DNA from: Oscillospiraceae bacterium | Lineage (GTDB): Bacteria > Bacillota > Clostridia > Oscillospirales > Ruminococcaceae | DNA: 51,393 nucleotides | Assembly (NCBI GenBank): GCA_029007035.1 | Contig: JAQXHC010000036.1 | Coordinates: 1-51,393 of the forward strand | Direction of reading: 5' to 3' | Shown: piece by piece, positions 34,692-42,492 of the stretch | Layout: every line of letters starts with the position of its first letter | How positions within the stretch are numbered: the first letter of the stretch is position 1 | The notes under the pieces: generated by a model | Databases searched by the model: none | What the model was told of the DNA's origin: nothing | Seen by the model: the letters and a program-made list of their open reading frames with translations, nothing else | Translations under genes and position numbers: made by a program

Positions 34692-34790
34692 TGCGGGTCC
34701 CCCCAAAAAAATATTATATTTTTATATAGTATGTATCTCTGCAAAATAAGAGAGCGGCAGAAAAGAGGGACAGCCGCAAACTCTATAATT

Positions 34791-34818
34791 ATTATACCAC
34801 AAAATAAACATATTTCAA
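34791..34818 (-). promoter_or_regulatory. promoter of the kinase-like gene
   Basis: Minus strand TTGAAA (34813-34818), 16 bases, TATAAT (34791-34796). Confidence 0.6.
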
Positions 34819-34912
34819 CCCGTTTATACGATATTTATTGTCATATTAAATAAAATCTATGTTTTGAACAATGAAAATAATTTGCAATTGTGCAATTTAT
34901 ACGAATAATTGC

Positions 34913-35290
34913 TTAAAAGATTCTTCCTAAAGACGGTATTTCGCCGTCGCGGAGCTGTATTACAAGTTTTTTCAGCTCAGAAATTTCAGCAGTCAATTCG
35001 TCGCAGTCTGATTCGGCAAGGGGAGCTATCCTCGCCGCCTTTGCTTCAATTTCCGAAAGCTTGTCACTGCGAACTATTATATGCGCAAAATTGTGGAAAT
35101 CACTCCATTTTTCAGCAAATTCAGCAGCAGAGCCGGAAACGTTTTCTGTATCTCCGGCGATTGCAAAGGTATATGTTTCGTCAATCATTCCGATGAGCTT
35201 ATTGCAGCGTAACCGGATGTAGATTCCAAAGCCGATACATATTATTGTAAGAGCGGCGAGAATACCGGCACTGATTTTCATACGGGTCAT
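34913..35290 (-). CDS. DUF4363 family protein
   Basis: A 125-residue membrane-anchored protein. One N-terminal hydrophobic helix (ISAGILAALTIICIGFGIYI) is followed by an extracytoplasmic helical part with a WSDFHNFAHIIVRSDKL motif typical of DUF4363. In clostridia this family is commonly encoded next to DUF421 proteins, as here: its ATG overlaps the DUF421 stop (ATGA), behind AGGAGG. Function unknown. Confidence 0.82.
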   Translation of the reverse strand: MTRMKISAGILAALTIICIGFGIYIRLRCNKLIGMIDETYTFAIAGDTENVSGSAAEFAEKWSDFHNFAHIIVRSDKLSEIEAKAARIAPLAESDCDELTAEISELKKLVIQLRDGEIPSLGRIF

Positions 35291-35985
35291 TTTCGGTTCC
35301 TCCTTTGCTTTGTAACTTCGTTCTGAGTGCAGCAGAAAATCTTTCCTGAAGTGTCAGCGGTCATAATAAAAATATCCTCGACTGCAAGTTTTTTTCTGCC
35401 AAGCAGCCTTTCAAGTCCCTTTCTGCTCATGCCGACGGAGCTTAGTCCGCGCTCCAGAAGCATTCCGTCGGATATTATCAGCTGAGGCGGATTGATATTT
35501 TCCGTGCGTATATCCATATCCTCACGGGTCACAGTGTCTGATGCCGGCTTTTTCATTACAGATATGCTTCCGGTCGTTTCGACGATGGCATACTGTACCT
35601 CCGACAGGTCAAAAACACCGTTTCCCCGAAGCGCCGTAAGTAAGTCGTCTACCGAGAAACGCAGCTCGCTCATGACTTTTTTGTCAATTCTTCCGTCGCT
35701 GATAATGATTTTAGGTCGGCCTGAAATAATACGCCGCAATGCGATGTGTTTCATTGAAAACCAGGATGTAAGTACTTCAAAGCAGACCAGCGACAGAATG
35801 GGTGAAATTCCAACAATCAGCGGAATATTGAGATCTTCGATGGGCAGCGTTGCAATGTTGGAGACGAGAATTGTTATAACAAGCTCCGACGGCTGAAGCT
35901 CGCCGAGCTGACGTTTTCCCATAAGTCTTACGGCGAATATAACGAGAATATATAGAATCAGCGACCTGATAAGTACAATACTCAT
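35287..35985 (-). CDS. DUF421 (YetF-like) membrane protein
   Basis: A 232-residue DUF421 protein related to Bacillus YetF/YrbG. Two or three membrane helices at the N-terminus (SIVLIRSLILYILVIFAVRL, then a second pair) precede the conserved RLMGKRQLGELQPSELVITI. The cytoplasmic domain contains LIISDGMLLERGL and RPKIIISDGRID. Start ATG 35985; the ribosome site AAAGGAG lies inside a perfect 17-bp hairpin (35988-36030). Translationally coupled to DUF4363 downstream. The role is unproven, perhaps envelope stress or spore-related. Confidence 0.88.
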   Translation of the reverse strand: MSIVLIRSLILYILVIFAVRLMGKRQLGELQPSELVITILVSNIATLPIEDLNIPLIVGISPILSLVCFEVLTSWFSMKHIALRRIISGRPKIIISDGRIDKKVMSELRFSVDDLLTALRGNGVFDLSEVQYAIVETTGSISVMKKPASDTVTREDMDIRTENINPPQLIISDGMLLERGLSSVGMSRKGLERLLGRKKLAVEDIFIMTADTSGKIFCCTQNEVTKQRRNRK

Positions 35986-35987
35986 AA

Positions 35988-36030
35988 AAAACAGCTCCTT
36001 TCGGGTAGTATATCCGAAAGGAGCTGTTTT
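35988..36030 (-). terminator. perfect 17-bp hairpin overlapping the DUF421 ribosome site
   Basis: Arms 35988-36004 and 36014-36030 are exactly complementary, with a nine-base loop. On the minus strand the hairpin follows the CPBP stop codon by two bases and ends in T5, directly before ATG of DUF421, so it has the form of an intrinsic terminator. Its 3' arm contains the DUF421 Shine-Dalgarno AAAGGAG. On the plus strand it also ends in T4. Confidence 0.85.
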
Positions 36031-36032
36031 AT

Positions 36033-36992
36033 TCAATTATTCGGCTTAGTTCTTGTTTTTTTAATTAACAGGATTATCACAATCGCAGTGGCAGCAGTCA
36101 GAATCAAAGTTGTAAAGATGCTTCCCTCAATACCGAATTTACCGCCTGTGAGCCATGTTTTTGAGCTTACCTGAGCTGTATGGAAAACTGATTCGACATA
36201 ACCTGTTCCGCTGACTCTGATGCCCCACAGATTGCCCTGAGTGAAGTTCCAGATCGAGTGGATTGCGCAAACTCCCCAGATGTTGTCGGTCAGGAGCATA
36301 TAAAGACCTGCGAAAACCGCGAACAGCATCAGATTTGCAAAAGCAATAACAGTAAGACCCGGATTGGCACAATGAGCCGCCGCGAAAACCGCAGAGCTGA
36401 TTGCGATTGCGGCAACAGGGGAATGCCTTCCGCCGATTTCCGTCATCAGATAGCCGCGGAATATGAATTCCTCACTTGCACCCTGAATCAGAAATCCTGC
36501 CAGAAACAGAATAATAATGCCTTCATTGAAGTCCGGTGAGACAGTGATCCTGCACGCTCCGGAAAGATGTGCGAGCCAGACGATTGCCGCCATCAGAACC
36601 GCTCCTGTGAACAGTCCCGTGAGATAGTGTAGTATCGCACCTTTTCTGCGCATACCAATTGAACTTGCCGGTCTTCTGGCTATGCACAGACAGTAAATAA
36701 GGCTGAATGCTATTCCGAAAACCGTGCAGAACAGCGTCGCGAGTATCGCCTTTTCACTTGTGGCAACAGACATAGTAAACTCATACATTTCGCTGAATGA
36801 ATAGCTTTCTCCGCTCATCATTCCCGAGTCATACATAGCCTTGATCATATCAGGCATGATGAATATGCCTGCGGTTATTCCCTCGGCAATATAAACCGTG
36901 AGGAATACAGCGAGAAAAATTAGAATTTGCAGTACAATATTTGAAGGAGCTCGGCTTTTTGCTGCATCCTTTAATATATCGGATTTTATCAT
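36033..36992 (-). CDS. CPBP family intramembrane metalloprotease
   Basis: A 319-residue polytopic protein of the CAAX protease/bacteriocin-processing (CPBP, Abi) family. Motif 1 is EEFIFRG with E174, E175 and R179, motif 2 is H207 in AAHCANPG, and motif 3 is HSIWNF with H245 and N249. About eight hydrophobic helices. Family members cleave peptides within the membrane or protect from bacteriocins. The ATG at 36992 follows AAAGGAA; the upstream in-frame ATG lacks one. It heads a minus-strand unit with DUF421 and DUF4363 behind the 17-bp hairpin. Confidence 0.9.
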   Translation of the reverse strand: MIKSDILKDAAKSRAPSNIVLQILIFLAVFLTVYIAEGITAGIFIMPDMIKAMYDSGMMSGESYSFSEMYEFTMSVATSEKAILATLFCTVFGIAFSLIYCLCIARRPASSIGMRRKGAILHYLTGLFTGAVLMAAIVWLAHLSGACRITVSPDFNEGIIILFLAGFLIQGASEEFIFRGYLMTEIGGRHSPVAAIAISSAVFAAAHCANPGLTVIAFANLMLFAVFAGLYMLLTDNIWGVCAIHSIWNFTQGNLWGIRVSGTGYVESVFHTAQVSSKTWLTGGKFGIEGSIFTTLILTAATAIVIILLIKKTRTKPNN

Positions 36993-37057
36993 TTTGATCG
37001 TTCCTTTCTTTTTGGTCTGATACGGCACAGCATAATAATTGTGTGAATATTGCCTTT

Positions 37058-37086
37058 ATTGTATCACCAAAAAAATTGAATGTCAA
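37058..37086 (-). promoter_or_regulatory. promoter of the CPBP gene
   Basis: Minus strand TTGACA (37081-37086), 17 bases, TACAAT (37058-37063). Confidence 0.75.
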
Positions 37087-37146
37087 GAATAATACTGTGG
37101 AAATCGGAATAATATTAAACAGTACTTGATTAACGGAGGCGGTCAG

Positions 37147-37959
37147 ATGGATAAAAATGAACTTGCTGCACAGGCAAAGAGATATAAGGAAGAAATGATG
37201 AAACTTTACGGCAAAAGTGTATCTGTTCCGGCAAATGTATATGCTGATGATATGCAGAAAGCCGAGCCGGACGGCATCAATATTCAGCCGGATGCCGCTG
37301 AACAGAAAGAAGCTTCGGGGCAGATGAATCACGAAATGCCCGAAAACAATAATGTCCCGCGGGAGAATGCGGAAAAAATACAGGACAGAGAATATCCTCC
37401 TCAGCCGATGAATGAAACAGAATCGGTTCCGGGCGAGGATAACGGACTTGTATCAGAAAGCGGAATTCCTGATATTGATATGCCCGACGACCGGTTTCCC
37501 GAGCCGGATCTGTCGGAGCTCGAGGATATACCGGCGGAACAGAAGCTGCCTGTTTCCGAGAATACGCTTGGTACGTCAGAAGGATATATTCTTGTGAATG
37601 TCCGCACAGGAGACGATTCATCGCCCATTAAAAATGCTGCTGTTTCGGTCAGTGCGATAAGAGACGGAATGCGTTTTTTCATCGGCTCGGACATTACCGA
37701 CGAGAGCGGAAGGACACGGCGTTTTACCGTTCCTGCACCGGATCTGTCGCTTTCGCTGTCTCCCGGCAGCCGTTTGCGGCCTTACGGACTTTATGATGTA
37801 AGTGTAACAGCAAAGGGCTTCTTTAATGCACGAAGTGTTGATGTACCTGTATTCAGCGGAATAACTTCGCTGCAGAATTTCAGTATGATACCGGTGCCGC
37901 AGTTTATGCAGGCAAATGACGAGACAATAGTTAACTACAATCAGGAGCCACAGCTCTAA
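37147..37959 (+). CDS. acidic disordered protein with C-terminal beta-sandwich domain
   Basis: A 270-residue protein I do not recognise as a whole. After a short basic helical N-terminus (NELAAQAKRYKEEMMKLYG) comes a disordered Glu/Pro/Asn-rich stretch to about residue 145. The C-terminal 115 residues look like a carboxypeptidase-regulatory/transthyretin-like beta-sandwich: GYILVNVRTGDDSSPIKNAA, SDITDESGRTRRFTVPAPD and YDVSVTAKGFF. No signal peptide or membrane helix. ATG 37147 has GGAGG seven bases upstream. It is followed after 11 bases by the SpoIID-like gene, so the three genes to 39891 form one operon and probably one structure. Confidence 0.75.
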   Translation: MDKNELAAQAKRYKEEMMKLYGKSVSVPANVYADDMQKAEPDGINIQPDAAEQKEASGQMNHEMPENNNVPRENAEKIQDREYPPQPMNETESVPGEDNGLVSESGIPDIDMPDDRFPEPDLSELEDIPAEQKLPVSENTLGTSEGYILVNVRTGDDSSPIKNAAVSVSAIRDGMRFFIGSDITDESGRTRRFTVPAPDLSLSLSPGSRLRPYGLYDVSVTAKGFFNARSVDVPVFSGITSLQNFSMIPVPQFMQANDETIVNYNQEPQL

Positions 37960-37970
37960 AGGAGACCTTC

Positions 37971-39365
37971 ATGCTTACAGGAACACCGTATATACCCGAA
38001 ACAATTACAGTTCACCTCGGAACTCCCGATTCCGGAGCGGCTGACGTAACCGTCAGCTTTCCGGATTATGTGAAAAATGTCGCTTCAAGCGAGATTTACC
38101 CGACATGGCCGGAAAGTGCGCTTCGTGCAAATATTTATGCGATCGTCAGCTTCGCATTGAATAGAATATACACAGAGTGGTATCGTTCGAGGGGATATAA
38201 TTTCGACATCACTTCGACGACACAGTTCGACCAGAAATTTATTAACGGACGCGAAGTTTTTGAAAATATCAGTCAGCTTGTCGACGAGCTTTTCAATGAT
38301 TATGTCAGACGTCAGGGCAGTGTAGAGCCGCTTTTTACTTCGTTCTGCAATGGTACGACAACTACCTGTGCAGGACTTTCTCAGTGGGGAACGGTCTCGC
38401 TTGCTGAGCAGGGAATGACTCCCTATGAGATTTTGCAGTATTACTACGGAGATGATATTGATATTGTGAAAAATGCACCCGTAAAATCGAGTCAGCTATC
38501 ATACCCCGGCTTTGAACTGAAACTCGGTGACGCAGGAAATGAAATCAAGCTTATGCAGGTTTTCCTTAACCGCATTTCACGGAACTATCCTGCCATTCCG
38601 AAAATTGCCGAGGTGGATGGGATCTTCGGTGCAAATACCGAGGAAGCCGTTAGAAAATTTCAGGAGATATTCAGTCTTGATCAGACAGGCGTCATAAATG
38701 AGTCGACATGGTACAAAATCACATATATCTATACCAGCGTCAAACGAATTGCCGAGCTTAATTCAGAGGGAGTGAGCATGGAGGAGGTCGCACTGCAGTT
38801 TACAGAGGATATACGTCTCGGTATGCAGGGAAGAAATGTGCGTGAGCTCCAATATTATCTTGCTGTAATCGGAGCATATTACGAGGCTGTTACTCCTGTA
38901 CAGATAACAGGATATTTCGATGAAGAAACAGAACGTTCTGTAAAATCATTCCAGCGTGTTTTCGGTCTGGAGCAGACCGGTATTGTCGACCGTGAAACGT
39001 GGCATGACCTTAATCGGGCATACCAGGGAATCGTCGATTCAGTGCCGTTTGACAGTTCTGCATCTGTTGCGCTGTATCCTGGAACTGTTCTTAAAGAGGG
39101 AATGACCAGCGAGTATATCCGGCTTTTGCAGGAATATCTGACGGTCATTAACAGCGTTTTTCCGGATATCCCGGCAGTCAATAATACAGGCTATTTCGGT
39201 CCGCTGACAAAGCAGTCGGTTATAGCATTTCAGAATCGGTTCGGACTCAGTCCCGTAGGTGTTGTAGGTGCCGCAACGTGGGATGCAATAGCAGGAACAT
39301 ACTCGGATATAGTGTTCGGCGCAGATAAAAGACCGTATCAGAATCCGGGATATACTATCAGTTAA
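37971..39365 (+). CDS. SpoIID-like protein with three peptidoglycan-binding domains
   Basis: 464 residues. The N-terminal 170 resemble a SpoIID/LytB domain: TWPESALRANIYAIVSFALN, then GLSQWGTVSLAEQGMTPYEI and LQYYYGDDIDI, the usual SpoIID ending. Three PG_binding_1 domains follow, each with the repeating pattern of a leading G-D/M-x-G, an internal D-G-I-F-G or T-G-Y-F and a terminal T-x-x-T-W (ends near residues 248, 345 and 442). SpoIID cuts glycan strands, while these repeats bind peptidoglycan. Unlike secreted relatives, no signal peptide is visible at MLTGTPYIPETITVHLG, which is odd for a wall-acting protein. Confidence 0.83.
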   Translation: MLTGTPYIPETITVHLGTPDSGAADVTVSFPDYVKNVASSEIYPTWPESALRANIYAIVSFALNRIYTEWYRSRGYNFDITSTTQFDQKFINGREVFENISQLVDELFNDYVRRQGSVEPLFTSFCNGTTTTCAGLSQWGTVSLAEQGMTPYEILQYYYGDDIDIVKNAPVKSSQLSYPGFELKLGDAGNEIKLMQVFLNRISRNYPAIPKIAEVDGIFGANTEEAVRKFQEIFSLDQTGVINESTWYKITYIYTSVKRIAELNSEGVSMEEVALQFTEDIRLGMQGRNVRELQYYLAVIGAYYEAVTPVQITGYFDEETERSVKSFQRVFGLEQTGIVDRETWHDLNRAYQGIVDSVPFDSSASVALYPGTVLKEGMTSEYIRLLQEYLTVINSVFPDIPAVNNTGYFGPLTKQSVIAFQNRFGLSPVGVVGAATWDAIAGTYSDIVFGADKRPYQNPGYTIS

Positions 39366-39375
39366 GGAGACGATT

Positions 39376-39891
39376 ATGATATATACAGAGACTCAGAAAA
39401 GAGAGCATATCCGTGAATTGCAAAGATACCTGCAGGCGCTATCCATGTTTAACAAGAAGCTGCTTTACATAATTCCGGACGGCATTTTCGGAAATGAGAC
39501 AGCAACTGCTGTCAGGGCTTTTCAGCGCGAATACGGTCTGATGGAAAGCGGAGCGGCAGATTCGGCTACGTGGAATAAGCTTGTGGCTGTATACCGCGAT
39601 TTTTTAAGCCATGTTCCTGTTTCGTACAATATTTTTCCGTCGAAGAACTATATTTTAAGAGAGGGCGATGACGGACTGCTTGTATATATAATTCAGGCTA
39701 TGCTCAACGACTTTGGAAAGCGGCATGATAACCTTATTTCGCTGAACGTTGACGGAGCTTACGGAAAAGCGACAGCCGATGCAGTGAAAAAATTTCAGCG
39801 CTCGGTAAATCTGAATCGTACCGGAGCGGTGAATGCTCCTACGTGGAATATGCTTGCCCTGACCAGCGAGCATGACAATAATATACGATGA
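39376..39891 (+). CDS. protein with two peptidoglycan-binding domains
   Basis: A 171-residue protein made almost wholly of two PG_binding_1 repeats: IIPDGIFGNETATAVRAFQ with SGAADSATWNKL, and VDGAYGKATADAVKKFQRSV with TGAVNAPTWNML. It starts ten bases after the SpoIID-like gene, behind AAGGAGA, and again lacks a signal peptide. It looks like a short version of the repeats in its neighbour. It is probably a partner that binds the same wall polymer. Confidence 0.86.
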   Translation: MIYTETQKREHIRELQRYLQALSMFNKKLLYIIPDGIFGNETATAVRAFQREYGLMESGAADSATWNKLVAVYRDFLSHVPVSYNIFPSKNYILREGDDGLLVYIIQAMLNDFGKRHDNLISLNVDGAYGKATADAVKKFQRSVNLNRTGAVNAPTWNMLALTSEHDNNIR

Positions 39892-39899
39892 TTTTTTCG

Positions 39900-39926
39900 G
39901 GCAATATCGTGTTTTGCGGTATTGCC
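39900..39926 (+). terminator. terminator-like hairpin after the peptidoglycan-binding operon
   Basis: GGCAATATCG (39900-39909) pairs with CGGTATTGCC (39917-39926), ten pairs including one GT. The T-run after it is weak. Confidence 0.6.
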
Positions 39927-40143
39927 TTAACGTTTTGAAAAGAGTTATTATAATTAACATCCGGAGTGGTATATGCTTCAATTTCAGTAAAGGTAATTTT
40001 GATTTACAGTACAATTGTAACAAAACAGATTGCCGGGATTTGTTTATTTATACAAATTTTATAATTCTCCGGCAAAAAAGAACTTTTCGGTGACATTTAT
40101 ATACAGAAGTTCCGTTACTATAGGGAAAAAAGGAGGACTTATT

Positions 40144-40296
40144 ATGAATAAATTCAAAGGAACATTATCTGCTAATACTTGGAAAGAAGTTCCAACACTT
40201 GCCTACAGAGTAATCGTGAAAAACGGGAATGCTGAATGTATCGTAAATGCTGTGACAGGCGAGCTGATTGAAGAGATTCCTTACTACGTTACATAA
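40144..40296 (+). CDS. 50-residue protein of unknown function
   Basis: ATG behind a strong AAAGGAGG. The peptide begins MNKFKGTLSANTWKEVPTLA and ends ELIEEIPYYVT; it is soluble, has one Cys and reads like a small all-beta domain. I do not recognise a family. The strong ribosome site and own intergenic surroundings support a real gene. The upstream 250 bases hold a 7-bp stem TTGCCGG/CCGGCAA (40030-40036 with 40069-40075) but no clear promoter. It lies before the flotillin gene but is separated by that gene's promoter. Confidence 0.6.
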   Translation: MNKFKGTLSANTWKEVPTLAYRVIVKNGNAECIVNAVTGELIEEIPYYVT

Positions 40297-40379
40297 GGCA
40301 GCACTATTATGCAGTATAATATAATGTGAAATATGTGTGAAATAAAGATAAAAAATAACGAAAACTTTCCTGTCGGGTA

Positions 40380-40408
40380 TTGTAATTTTGTGTTAAATAT
40401 GATATAAT
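40380..40408 (+). promoter_or_regulatory. promoter of the flotillin gene
   Basis: TTGTAA (40380-40385), 17 bases, TATAAT (40403-40408). Confidence 0.7.
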
Positions 40409-40459
40409 TATGCCGTACGAAAAAACGTACAGCATTTTCCATGAAAAGGGGTTATTTTT

Positions 40460-42058
40460 ATGTTTGACAACATTAATTGGGGAACTGTAATTCCGATTGC
40501 CGCAGGTGTGATCATAGTTCTGATTATACTTATGACGGGCTATCTTAAAGCTCCGCCGGATACGGCATTCATCATTTCGGGTCTGAGAAAGAGAATCATT
40601 ATCGGCAGGGCAAGTATCAGGATTCCCTTCTTTGAGCGTGTGGATAAGCTGAAATTACAGCTTGTACCTGTCGATGTCAAGACATCGAGCGCAGTACCGA
40701 CTGCAGATTATATCAACATCAACGTCGATGCAAACGTAAATATCAAGGTAAGCAGCGATCCGATGCTTATTAAGCTGGGGGCTGAGAACTTTCTTAACAA
40801 GGATACTGTATACATAGCCAAGGTTGCACGCGAGGTTCTTGAAGGTAATATGCGTGAGATCGTGGGACAGATGACTCTCGAATCAATGGTAAACGACCGT
40901 AAGTCGTTTGCTGAAAAGGTTCAGGAAAACGCCGCCCCCGACCTTAACAGAATGGGACTGGAGATCGTTTCATTCAACGTTCAGAACTTTACCGATGACC
41001 AGAATCTTATTGAGAATCTTGGTATCGATAATACAACAAAAATTCAGAAAAAGGCTGCTATTGCCCGTGCCGAATCGGAAAAGGAAATCGAAATTGCCAA
41101 AGCTCAGGCTAAGAAAGAGGCTAACGATGCGAGAATTCTTGCCGAGACGGAAATCGCTCAGAAAAATAACGAGCTTGCTATTCGTCAGGCTGAGCTGAAA
41201 AAAGAGTCGGATACTCAGCTTGCTATTGCCGATGCAGCTTACGAGATCCAGAAAGAGGAACAGCGTAAGACTATTGAAATTTCCAAAGCTAACGCGAATA
41301 TTGCCGCTTCCGAAAAAGACGTAGAGCTTAAAACCAAGGAAGCCGAGGTAAAGGAAAAAGCTCTCGACGCAGAAATCAAGAAAAAGGCAGAGGCAGAAAA
41401 ATATAAGGCTGAGCAGGAAGCTGACGCAAAGCTTTATCAGCTTAAAAAAGAGGCTGAAGCCGATCGTTTCCAGCGCGAGCAGGAAGCAGAGGCTCAGAAA
41501 GCCGAAGCAGAGGCTCAGAAATTTGCAAAAATGCAGGAAGCAGAGGGTATTGCCGCTGTAGGTAAAGCGGAAGCCGACGCGATCCGTGCAAAGGGACTCG
41601 CTGAGGCTGAGGGTATCAACGCCAAGGCAGAAGCTATGAAGAAATACGGAGAAGCTGCTGTACTTGAAATGTACTTTAATGCTCTGCCGGAGGTTGTCAA
41701 GAATGCCGCCGCTCCGCTCAATCAGGTGGACAGAATCACCATGTACGGCGAAGGCAACTCCAGCAGGCTTGTGGGAGATATTATCGGTTCGACTGCAAAG
41801 ATTACCGACGGACTTTCCGAAGCTACCGGAGTCGATATCAAGGCACTCCTGGCAGGATTCCTCGGAGGAAAACTGGCTGATTCAAAGCCTCCGGTTCCAC
41901 CTGTTCCCCCGATGCCGCCCGCATCTGCAGCAGCTGAAACGACAGACAGTAAGAATACGTCCGGCGGCTCAAAGCACTATATTCCCGAGCCTGTTGTCTA
42001 TGATGAAAAGACTGAGCCGGATGCTCCGATTTCGCCGTCGACGCTTTCTCCGCTGTAA
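40460..42058 (+). CDS. floT: flotillin-family (SPFH domain) membrane protein
   Basis: A 532-residue flotillin, akin to Bacillus FloT/YuaG. One N-terminal membrane helix (VIPIAAGVIIVLIILMTGYL), then the SPFH/band-7 domain (about residues 30-190) with FIISGLRKRIIIGRASIRIP and VDVKTSSAVPTADYININVD. A long Ala/Glu/Lys coiled coil (about 195-390) carries repeated EAE and KAEAEAQK patterns. The tail is Pro-rich, PPVPPVPPMPPAS, and probably disordered. Flotillins organise membrane microdomains and influence secretion and division. Start ATG behind AAAAGGGG. Confidence 0.93.
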   Translation: MFDNINWGTVIPIAAGVIIVLIILMTGYLKAPPDTAFIISGLRKRIIIGRASIRIPFFERVDKLKLQLVPVDVKTSSAVPTADYININVDANVNIKVSSDPMLIKLGAENFLNKDTVYIAKVAREVLEGNMREIVGQMTLESMVNDRKSFAEKVQENAAPDLNRMGLEIVSFNVQNFTDDQNLIENLGIDNTTKIQKKAAIARAESEKEIEIAKAQAKKEANDARILAETEIAQKNNELAIRQAELKKESDTQLAIADAAYEIQKEEQRKTIEISKANANIAASEKDVELKTKEAEVKEKALDAEIKKKAEAEKYKAEQEADAKLYQLKKEAEADRFQREQEAEAQKAEAEAQKFAKMQEAEGIAAVGKAEADAIRAKGLAEAEGINAKAEAMKKYGEAAVLEMYFNALPEVVKNAAAPLNQVDRITMYGEGNSSRLVGDIIGSTAKITDGLSEATGVDIKALLAGFLGGKLADSKPPVPPVPPMPPASAAAETTDSKNTSGGSKHYIPEPVVYDEKTEPDAPISPSTLSPL

Positions 42059-42093
42059 AAATCCGGAATTGCCCGAATATAGGGTGAATGTCA

Positions 42094-42173
42094 TATAAAA
42101 GTAGTTTTACGAAGCCGCTCTTGATACATTGTGTCAGAAGCGGCTTGGCGTTTCTATAGCCGTTGACTTTTTA
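42094..42173 (+). repeat. dispersed palindromic repeat, copy 2 (also terminator of the flotillin gene)
   Basis: Same unit as at 33015-33092: TATAAAAGTA, stem GAAGCCGCT with AGAAGCGGCTT, the shared TGTGTCAGAAGCGGCTT core, then GCGTTTCTA and TTGACTTTTT. The loop and a few stem bases differ from copy 1, but the palindrome is preserved. Confidence 0.7.
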
Positions 42174-42197
42174 TTATGGTAATGCCATTTTAAAAAG

Positions 42198-42232
42198 AAC
42201 CTGAGAAGAATGGATTTTTCTCAGGTTTTATT
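42198..42232 (+). terminator. second Rho-independent terminator after flotillin
   Basis: AACCTGAGAA and TTCTCAGGTT arms with a ten-base loop, then TTATTTCTT. Confidence 0.8.
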
Positions 42233-42302
42233 TCTTAATGACTGTTCCATATCAGGGAGGATACATTTTGTTGTATCTGAAAGTAAATTTTTTGTAAAAG
42301 CC

Positions 42303-42331
42303 TTGCAAAATCCAGGGAATATTGGTATTAT
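42303..42331 (+). promoter_or_regulatory. promoter of gtrA-dusB
   Basis: TTGCAA (42303-42308), 17 bases, TATTAT (42326-42331). The inverted-repeat element at 42350 lies between it and the gene. Confidence 0.5.
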
Positions 42332-42349
42332 ATAATGTGTAACTAAATT

Positions 42350-42477
42350 TATAGCAAACCAACAAAATATCACAGCACAATCTGACGATTCAAATCACAT
42401 ATTGCTGCGTTGTCCGCCTTGCACTATGCGATTTGCTTTTGTCATCTTATGTCGTGCTGTTTTATTGATTTGCTATA
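42350..42477. mobile_element. MITE-like imperfect palindrome
   Basis: A 128-base element with terminal inverted repeats: TATAGCAAACCAACAAAA at the left and, reverse-complemented at the right, TATAGCAAATCAATAAAA, each followed by CAGCAC. An inner pair CAAATCACATA and its near-complement TATGCGATTTG makes almost the whole element self-complementary. It contains no ORF. A TA target duplication is possible but cannot be separated from the repeat end. It occupies the gtrA leader and ends right before the ribosome site AAAGGAAG. Confidence 0.65.
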
Positions 42478-42492
42478 GAAAGGAAGATTCAG

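Larger units (their letters stand above)
42059..42492. other. flotillin-gtrA intergenic region
   Basis: 434 bases, filled by the palindromic repeat, a second terminator, a probable promoter and the MITE-like element, all listed separately. No gene seen. Confidence 0.6.

Noticed and set aside
37147..39891. Phage or tailocin lysis module
   Set aside because: No tail, sheath, holin or integrase genes nearby; peptidoglycan-binding repeats alone do not support it.
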